Assembly (NCBI RefSeq): GCF_002101885.1
Contig: NZ_LQPS01000043.1
Location: 434,001-498,000, forward strand
From: Mycolicibacter senuensis
GTDB taxonomy: Bacteria; Actinomycetota; Actinomycetes; Mycobacteriales; Mycobacteriaceae
DNA: 64,000 nt
Reading direction: 5' to 3'
The notes beneath the pieces are model-generated. The model was given only the letters and a program-made list of their open reading frames with translations, did not search any database and was not told where the DNA came from. The position numbers and the translations under genes are program-made. Every line of letters begins with the position of its first letter. Within the stretch, counting starts at the first letter, position 1. This document shows, in pieces, positions 58,494 through 64,000 of the stretch.

Positions 58494-60896
58494 GTGGGCT
58501 CGGAACAAGGCTCGGCAGCGGGCTTCGAAGAAGGGGCGGCCCAGGACCGGCGCGACGGCGGCGCCCGGCCGGTGGTGGTCTCGGAGGCGCCCGCCCAGGA
58601 CTCGCCCACTGAACGCACCGATCTGCTCAAGGTGCCCACCAGCGCCTCCCGACGGGTCCGGGCCCGGATCGCCCGCCGGATCACCGCCCAGCGCGGCGCG
58701 CTCAGCCAGGTGCTGGAACCACTGGTCGCAGTGCACCGGCAGTTCTACCCGAAGGCGAACCTGGCGTTGCTGCAACGCGCCTACGAGGTCGCCGAACAAC
58801 GGCACGCCACCCAGTTGCGGCACTCCGGAGACCCCTACATCACCCACCCGCTGGCCGTGGCCACCATCCTGGCGGAGCTGGGGATGGACACCACCACGCT
58901 GGTGGCCGCGCTGTTGCACGACACCGTCGAGGACACCGGCTACACGCTGACTGCGCTTGCCGGGGAGTTCGGCGACGAGGTCTCCCACCTGGTCGACGGG
59001 GTGACCAAGCTCGACAAGGTGGTGCTGGGCACCGCCGCCGAAGCCGAGACGATCCGCAAGATGATCATCGCGATGGCGCGCGACCCGCGGGTGCTGGTGA
59101 TCAAGGTCGCCGATCGGCTGCACAACATGCGAACCATCCGCTTCCTGCCGCCGGAGAAGCAGGCACGCAAAGCCCGTGAAACACTGGAAGTCATTGCGCC
59201 ACTGGCACACCGGCTGGGTATGGCCACGGTCAAATGGGAGCTCGAGGATCTGTCGTTTGCGATCCTGCACCCGAAGAAGTACGAGGAGATCGTCCGGCTG
59301 GTGGCCGACCGGGCGCCGTCCCGCGACACCTACCTGGCCAAGGTGCGCACCGAGATCATCAACACGCTGGCCAAGTCGAAGATCACCGCGACCGTCGAAG
59401 GCCGGCCCAAGCACTACTGGTCGATCTATCAGAAGATGATCGTGCGGGGCCGCGACTTCGACGACATCTACGACCTGGTGGGCCTGCGGATCCTGTGCGA
59501 CGAGATCCGGGACTGCTACGCCGCGGTCGGAGTGGTGCACTCGCTGTGGCAGCCGATGGCCGGGCGGTTCAAGGACTACATCGCCCAGCCCCGCTACGGG
59601 GTCTACCAGTCGCTGCACACCACGGTGATCGGCCCGGAGGGCAAGCCGCTGGAGATCCAGATCCGTACCCGGGAGATGCACCGCACCGCCGAATACGGCA
59701 TCGCCGCGCACTGGCGCTACAAGGAGGCCAAGGGCCGCAACGTTGTTCCGCATCCGAACGCCGCCGCCGAGATCGACGACATGGCTTGGATGCGCCAGCT
59801 GCTGGACTGGCAGCGGGAAGCCGCCGACCCCGGCGAATTCCTCGAGTCGTTGCGCTACGACCTGGCCGTCAAGGAGATCTTCGTCTTCACGCCCAAGGGC
59901 GACGTGATCACGCTGCCCAACGGCTCCACCCCGGTGGACTTCGCCTACGCCGTGCACACCGAGGTGGGCCACCGTTGCATCGGCGCCCGGGTCAACGGCC
60001 GGCTGGTGGCGCTGGAGCGCAAGCTGGAGAACGGCGAAGTGGTCGAGGTTTTCACCTCCAAGGCCCAGAACGCCGGCCCGTCGCGGGACTGGCAGCAGTT
60101 CGTGGTGTCGCCGCGGGCCAAGGCCAAGATCCGGCAATGGTTCGCCAAGGAGCGCCGCGAGGAGGCGCTGGAATCGGGCAAGGACGCGATCGCCCGCGAG
60201 GTGCGCCGGATGGGGCTGCCGCTGCAGCGGCTGATCAGCGGTGAGTCGATGGTCGCGGTGGCCCGCGAACTGCACTACAGCGACGTGTCCGCGCTGTACA
60301 CCGCGGTCGGGGAGAACCACATCTCGGCGCACCACGTGGTGCAGCGGCTGGTGGCCCAACTCGGTGGGGTGGACCAAGCGGAGGAGGACTTGGCCGAGCG
60401 CTCCACTCCGCTCACGATCCCGCGCCGCGAGCGGCACACCGACGACGTCGGTGTGGCGGTTCCCGGCGCCACCGGGGTGCTGACCAAGCTGGCCAAGTGC
60501 TGCACCCCGGTGCCCGGCGACGAGATCATGGGCTTCGTGACCCGCGGCGGCGGGGTGTCGGTGCATCGCACCGACTGCACCAACGCCGACGCGCTGCGCC
60601 AGCAGGCCGAGCGGATCATCGAGGTCAAGTGGGCGCCGTCGCCGTCGTCGGTGTTCCTGGTGGCCATCCAGGTCGAGGCGCTCGACCGGCACCGGTTGTT
60701 GTCGGATGTGACCAAGGTGCTCGCTGATGAGAAGGTCAACATCTTGTCGGCCTCGGTCACCACGTCGCGGGATCGGGTGGCGATCAGCCGGTTCACCTTC
60801 GAGATGGGCGACCCGAAGCATCTCGGGTACCTGCTCAACGTGGTGCGCAACGTCGAGGGCGTCTACGACGTCTACCGGGTGACCTCGGCGGCCTAG
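58494..60896 (+). CDS. rel: Bifunctional (p)ppGpp synthetase/hydrolase Rel
   Basis: Encodes 800 residues. The hydrolase HD domain is intact (LLHDTVEDTGYTL about 145). The synthetase domain includes RDFDDIYDLVGLRILCDEIR (about 320). A TGS domain follows (FVFTPKGDVITLPNGSTPVD about 465), then an Fe/Cys segment with KLAKCCTPVPGDEIMGFVTR, and a C-terminal ACT domain. It controls the stringent response. I prefer the GTG at 58494 because GGAGG lies 8 nt upstream; the GTG at 58485 abuts it. TAGTCT near 58468 may be the -10. Confidence 0.96.
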   Translation: MGSEQGSAAGFEEGAAQDRRDGGARPVVVSEAPAQDSPTERTDLLKVPTSASRRVRARIARRITAQRGALSQVLEPLVAVHRQFYPKANLALLQRAYEVAEQRHATQLRHSGDPYITHPLAVATILAELGMDTTTLVAALLHDTVEDTGYTLTALAGEFGDEVSHLVDGVTKLDKVVLGTAAEAETIRKMIIAMARDPRVLVIKVADRLHNMRTIRFLPPEKQARKARETLEVIAPLAHRLGMATVKWELEDLSFAILHPKKYEEIVRLVADRAPSRDTYLAKVRTEIINTLAKSKITATVEGRPKHYWSIYQKMIVRGRDFDDIYDLVGLRILCDEIRDCYAAVGVVHSLWQPMAGRFKDYIAQPRYGVYQSLHTTVIGPEGKPLEIQIRTREMHRTAEYGIAAHWRYKEAKGRNVVPHPNAAAEIDDMAWMRQLLDWQREAADPGEFLESLRYDLAVKEIFVFTPKGDVITLPNGSTPVDFAYAVHTEVGHRCIGARVNGRLVALERKLENGEVVEVFTSKAQNAGPSRDWQQFVVSPRAKAKIRQWFAKERREEALESGKDAIAREVRRMGLPLQRLISGESMVAVARELHYSDVSALYTAVGENHISAHHVVQRLVAQLGGVDQAEEDLAERSTPLTIPRRERHTDDVGVAVPGATGVLTKLAKCCTPVPGDEIMGFVTRGGGVSVHRTDCTNADALRQQAERIIEVKWAPSPSSVFLVAIQVEALDRHRLLSDVTKVLADEKVNILSASVTTSRDRVAISRFTFEMGDPKHLGYLLNVVRNVEGVYDVYRVTSAA

Positions 60897-61777
60897 TCGG
60901 CGCGCACGGACTTGATGGTCACCTTCGTGGCCGGCGGGCCGTCATCGGTGCTGCGGCCGCCCGGCGCGACACCGGCCTCGGCGATCTTGTCGAGAGTGGC
61001 CAGCCCGTCGTCCTGGATCTTGCCGAACACCGTGTACTGCGGCGGCAGCATCGAATCCTGGTAGACCAGGAAGAACTGGCTGCCGTTGGTGCCGGGCCCG
61101 GCGTTGGCCATCGCCAGGGTGCCGCGCGGGTAGGTCACCGGCTGCTGGGCTGCTGGGTCGTTCGGCGCGTACTGGTCGGTGGGGTATTCGTTGGCGAACT
61201 CATAGCCGGGCCCTCCGGTGCCGTCGCCGGCCGGGTCGCCGCACTGCAGCACACTGAGCATCGGAGAGGTGGTCAACCGGTGGCACTGGGTGCCGGCGAA
61301 GAAGTCCTTGGCGCCCAGGCTGATGAAGCTGTTGACCGTGCAGGGGGATTGGGCGTTGTCGAGCATCAACCCGATGGGGCCCTGGTCGGTCATCATCGAC
61401 ACGCTGACCTCGGCCGGCTCGGTCGGGACCTTGCCGGAGCGCGGCGGCTCGACCGGCTTGCTGGCCGGGCGCGCCTTGGGGTACTGGCAGTCGGCGCCCA
61501 GGGTGGGTGATGCGGTGAACTTCGGCAGCTGACCGGGCTCGCCGGGCGAGGGCGCCGGAGCGTCCGAGACCTCCGACGTCGGGGCGGCGTTAACGTTGCC
61601 GCTGTCGCCGTCGTCGCGCAGCACCACGAACACCACGCCGGCCAGCAGCGCCACGGCAACCACGCCGCCGGCGATCATCAGTATCCGGCGCTGCTTGGTT
61701 GCCGCCTCGGCGCGCTGCTGCACCTGTTCGTCCAGCTTGCGCTTGGCTTGAGCGCGTCGTTCTTCGTTCGTGGACAC
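60893..61777 (-). CDS. ppiB: Membrane-anchored peptidyl-prolyl isomerase (cyclophilin)
   Basis: Encodes 294 residues. A charged N-terminal helix (about 1-30), one membrane helix (ILMIAGGVVAVALLAGVVFV), a Pro-rich linker, then a cyclophilin domain (about 120-294) with TNGSQFFLVYQDS and LPPQYTVFGKI. It isomerises prolyl bonds outside the membrane. It is convergent with rel (4-bp overlap) and divergent from the glyoxalase II-like gene, as in M. tuberculosis (Rv2582). Confidence 0.93.
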   Translation of the reverse strand: MSTNEERRAQAKRKLDEQVQQRAEAATKQRRILMIAGGVVAVALLAGVVFVVLRDDGDSGNVNAAPTSEVSDAPAPSPGEPGQLPKFTASPTLGADCQYPKARPASKPVEPPRSGKVPTEPAEVSVSMMTDQGPIGLMLDNAQSPCTVNSFISLGAKDFFAGTQCHRLTTSPMLSVLQCGDPAGDGTGGPGYEFANEYPTDQYAPNDPAAQQPVTYPRGTLAMANAGPGTNGSQFFLVYQDSMLPPQYTVFGKIQDDGLATLDKIAEAGVAPGGRSTDDGPPATKVTIKSVRAD

Positions 61778-61886
61778 CGCCGGAATACCTCCTGGCTCGC
61801 TGGTGAGTCGGCTCTACAGTCTGCCAAAGTCTGCCAGCACCGCCCACGTCCGCGCCGCAACGGCACGCAATGGGAAACTGGTCCAC

Positions 61887-62564
61887 GTGTTGGTCACCGG
61901 ATTCCCCGCCGGGATGTTGGCATGCAACTGCTACGTCCTGGCGCAGCGGCAGGGCGCCGATGCGATCGTCGTCGACCCCGGTCAGCGCGCGATGGCCCGG
62001 CTGCGCCACATCCTCGACGAGAATCGGCTGACGCCGTCGGCGGTGCTGCTCACCCACGGCCACATCGACCACATCTGGTCGGCGCAGAAGGTCTCCGACA
62101 CCTACGGCTGCCCGACCTACATCCACCCCGAGGACCGCTTCATGCTCACCGACCCACTGCGGTCTCTCGGCACGCTGCCGGGCCAGGCACTGTTCGGCGT
62201 CTTGAGCAAGGTGATGTTCTCCGAACCCAAACAGCTGGTCGAGCTGGATCGCGACGGGGACAAGATCGGCCTGGGCGACACCACGGTCACCGTCGATTTC
62301 ACTCCCGGGCATACCCGCGGTTCGGTGGTCTTCCGGGTCGACGGTGACGCCGCCGAGGTGGTGTTCAGCGGGGACACCCTGTTCCAGAATTCGGTCGGCC
62401 GCACCGACCTGCCCGGTGGCAGCGGTCGCGACCTGATGAACTCGATCGTCGACAAACTGTTGCGCCTCGACGATTCCACCGTGGTGCTGCCCGGCCACGG
62501 ACCCAAGACCACCATCGGCGCCGAACGCCGGTTCAACCCGTTCCTAGAAGGGCTGAGTGCGTGA
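61887..62564 (+). CDS. Metallo-beta-lactamase-fold hydrolase (glyoxalase II-like)
   Basis: Encodes 225 residues. Zinc ligands: THGHIDHIW (about 58), the His of FTPGHTRGSV (about 143), the Asp in FSGDTLFQNSVGRTD, and LPGHGPKT (about 200). It resembles Rv2581c. It may hydrolyse thioesters such as S-lactoyl-mycothiol, by inference. The GTG at 61887 (VLVTGFPAGML) aligns with the M. tuberculosis start. TACAGT near 61815-61820 is a possible -10. Its 3' end is inside a junction duplication with hisS. Confidence 0.88.
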   Translation: MLVTGFPAGMLACNCYVLAQRQGADAIVVDPGQRAMARLRHILDENRLTPSAVLLTHGHIDHIWSAQKVSDTYGCPTYIHPEDRFMLTDPLRSLGTLPGQALFGVLSKVMFSEPKQLVELDRDGDKIGLGDTTVTVDFTPGHTRGSVVFRVDGDAAEVVFSGDTLFQNSVGRTDLPGGSGRDLMNSIVDKLLRLDDSTVVLPGHGPKTTIGAERRFNPFLEGLSA

Positions 62565-62597
62565 GCACGTTGAAAGGGCTGAGTGCGTGAGCACGTT
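62548..62597 (+). repeat. 26-bp tandem duplication creating a 9-codon ORF before hisS
   Basis: A 24-nt sequence occurs at 62548-62571 and again at 62574-62597, period 26. It spans the end of the glyoxalase II-like gene and the hisS start. Copy 1 gives GTG 62561 overlapping the upstream TGA; from it a 9-codon ORF (VSTLKGLSA) runs to a TGA at 62588-62590 that overlaps the hisS GTG at 62587. Coupled GTGA junctions therefore occur twice in series. Confidence 0.8.
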
Positions 62598-63897
62598 CGC
62601 CGCACCCAAAGGGGTGCCCGACTATGTTCCCGGTGTACCGCCGACTTCGGCCTCCTTCGTCGCGGTGCGCGACGGACTGTTGGCGGCGGCCCGCCGTGCC
62701 GGCTACGGCGACATCGAGTTGCCGATCTTCGAGGACACCGCGCTGTTCGCCCGTGGGGTGGGGGAGTCCACCGATGTGGTCTCCAAGGAGATGTACACCT
62801 TCGCCGATCGCGGCGACCGTTCGGTGACGCTGCGGCCCGAGGGCACCGCCGGGGTGGTGCGCGCGGTGATCGAGCACGGCCTGGACCGCGGTCAACTGCC
62901 GGTCAAGCTGTGCTACTCGGGGCCCTTCTTCCGCTACGAGCGTCCACAGGCCGGCCGGTACCGGCAGCTACAGCAGGTCGGGGTGGAAGCCATCGGGGTG
63001 GACGACCCCGCGCTGGACGCCGAGGTGATCGCGGTCGCCGACGCCGGTTTCCGCTCGCTGGGCTTGGACGGTTTCCGGCTCGAGATCACCTCGCTAGGCG
63101 ACGACACCTGCCGGCCGGCTTACCGAGAGTTGTTGCAGCAGTTCCTGTTCGGCCTCGACTTGGATGAAGAGACCCGCCGGCGCGCCGAGATCAACCCGCT
63201 GCGGGTGCTCGACGACAAGCGCCCGGAGGTCAAAGAGATGACCGCGGACGCCCCGCTGATGCTCGACCACCTCTCCGCCGGGGCCAGAGCGCATTTCGAC
63301 ACCGTGCTGGCGCACCTGAACGCCCTCGGCGTCGCCTACGAGATCAACCCACGCATGGTGCGCGGGTTGGACTATTACACCAAGACCACCTTCGAGTTCG
63401 TGCACGGCGGGCTCGGCGCGCAATCGGGGATCGGCGGCGGCGGCCGCTACGACGGACTGATGCGCCAACTCGGCGGGCAGGATCTGTCCGGGATCGGTTT
63501 CGGGCTCGGGGTGGACCGCACCCTGCTGGCGCTGGCCGCCGAAGGCAAGGCGGTGGGCGCGACCAGCCGATGCGATGTGTTCGGGGTGGGACTGTCCGAG
63601 GCGGCCAAACTTCGGCTGGCGGTACTGGCCGGCCGGCTGCGCGCCGCCGGGGTGCGGGCGGATCTGGCCTACGGCAACCGCGGGCTCAAGGGCGCGATGC
63701 GCGCCGCGGATCGTTCCGGTGCCGTCGTGGCGCTGGTGGCCGGCGACCGCGACCTGGAAGCCGGCACGGTCGGCGTCAAGAATCTGGCCACCGGGGAGCA
63801 GCTCGAGGTGGCGTTCGACGACGTGGTCGCCGAGGTGCTGGGTCGGCTGTCGCGAGATCGCAGCAACGCCGGAGAATCCGGCGAAACGCCTGCGTGA
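62587..63897 (+). CDS. hisS: Histidyl-tRNA synthetase
   Basis: Encodes 436 residues, class II synthetase: FAAPKGVPDYVPGV at the N terminus, motif 2 GPFFRYERPQAGRYRQLQQVG (in part, about 112), the HisRS motif LVRGLDYYTKTTFEF (starting MVRGLDYY, about 258) and motif 3 GIGFGLGVDRTLLAL (about 303). An anticodon-binding domain ends the protein. The GTG at 62587 matches homologue length; a frame-compatible upstream start at 62557 is less likely. Confidence 0.95.
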   Translation: MSTFAAPKGVPDYVPGVPPTSASFVAVRDGLLAAARRAGYGDIELPIFEDTALFARGVGESTDVVSKEMYTFADRGDRSVTLRPEGTAGVVRAVIEHGLDRGQLPVKLCYSGPFFRYERPQAGRYRQLQQVGVEAIGVDDPALDAEVIAVADAGFRSLGLDGFRLEITSLGDDTCRPAYRELLQQFLFGLDLDEETRRRAEINPLRVLDDKRPEVKEMTADAPLMLDHLSAGARAHFDTVLAHLNALGVAYEINPRMVRGLDYYTKTTFEFVHGGLGAQSGIGGGGRYDGLMRQLGGQDLSGIGFGLGVDRTLLALAAEGKAVGATSRCDVFGVGLSEAAKLRLAVLAGRLRAAGVRADLAYGNRGLKGAMRAADRSGAVVALVAGDRDLEAGTVGVKNLATGEQLEVAFDDVVAEVLGRLSRDRSNAGESGETPA

Positions 63898-63969
63898 GGG
63901 CGAACTGGCGGGTCTCGCGCGATCCGCGACCGACGGGCCGGCGGTGACTCTCCGGTACCGTGGCGCGGT

Positions 63970-64000
63970 ATGACGACCATGCGGAATGTGACAGCCGTGC
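63970..64000 (+). CDS. Possible start of a gene cut by the window end
   Basis: An ATG at 63970 opens a frame (MTTMRNVTAV) to the window end. TACCGT (63956-63961) lies 8 nt upstream, a leaderless-type -10. In M. tuberculosis the next gene here (Rv2579) is on the other strand, so this would be a different gene. Ten codons cannot identify it. Confidence 0.3.
   Translation, partial: MTTMRNVTAV

Noticed and set aside
58440..60821. A 793-codon open frame antisense to rel
   Set aside because: It is the mirror of a strongly conserved gene in GC-rich DNA; its translation is low-complexity His/Arg/Gly-rich sequence with no domain.

Overview
The window is GC-rich, densely packed chromosomal DNA from a mycobacterium (family Mycobacteriaceae). 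Lineage markers include HemQ with the coproporphyrin branch, PgsA1-PatA-PimA, AftC, an MPT64 orthologue, ClpC2, an Rv2672-type lipoprotein and a PGRS-like glycine-rich secreted protein. From memory of the M. tuberculosis map, most of it follows the Rv2691 to Rv2580c interval in reverse orientation, with local insertions and losses. The species cannot be fixed from the sequence alone. M. tuberculosis names below rest on remembered similarity, not on a search.

Layout. 1-10 kb: the end of a TrkA/CeoB gene, an APC permease, an rRNA m5U methyltransferase, an ArsB-type permease, a CBS protein, dxs, a PACE-like efflux gene, RNase D and DUF3000. 10.1-10.4 kb: a 57-bp tandem repeat in an intergenic region. 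10.4-14.3 kb: heme genes hemE-cgoX-hemQ plus a methyltransferase. 14.4-24.8 kb: msrB, aftC, a lipoprotein, a RibD-like reductase, ZapE, an MPT63-like secreted protein, clpC2 with a striking double operator, small exported proteins, four tRNA genes, mpt64, a dimeric-barrel protein and DedA. 25-32 kb: fadD and a crotonase, then a redox island (DUF2249-cupin, 7Fe ferredoxin, two related Cys-motif regulators, membrane proteins, a cupin, an NMO-type flavoenzyme and DoxX). 32.4-39.5 kb: a thioesterase, thrS and the PI/PIM operon (HIT, pgsA1, patA, pimA, Nudix). 39.5-46.4 kb: an alcohol dehydrogenase, Coq4 divergent from a TetR gene, pdxS-tesB-pdxT, and a secreted GH5 enzyme with a PGRS-like region. 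46.5-64 kb: yebC, a sulfotransferase, SOS-linked ruvCAB, gabT, a small repeat-bearing secreted protein, yajC-secD-secF, an SBP lipoprotein, apt, rel, ppiB, a glyoxalase II-like gene and hisS.

How the genes work together. Many same-strand neighbours overlap by 4 bp (GTGA or ATGA), so long translationally coupled operons are likely: hemE-cgoX, thrS-HIT-pgsA1-patA-pimA-Nudix, ruvC-ruvA-ruvB, and SBP-apt. Several genes have a TANNNT -10 box 6-8 nt before the start codon, the pattern of mycobacterial leaderless transcripts. The best regulatory signals are inverted repeats over promoters: two GTCAAC-N5-GTTGAC sites on the clpC2 promoter, palindromes at the ferredoxin, DoxX and coq4/tetR divergent regions, and a LexA-like box before ruvC.

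Intergenic stretches. Only 10044-10423 exceeds 300 bases without a gene, and it holds the 57-bp repeat. The 217-base gap at 52623-52839 before secD shows nothing I can name.
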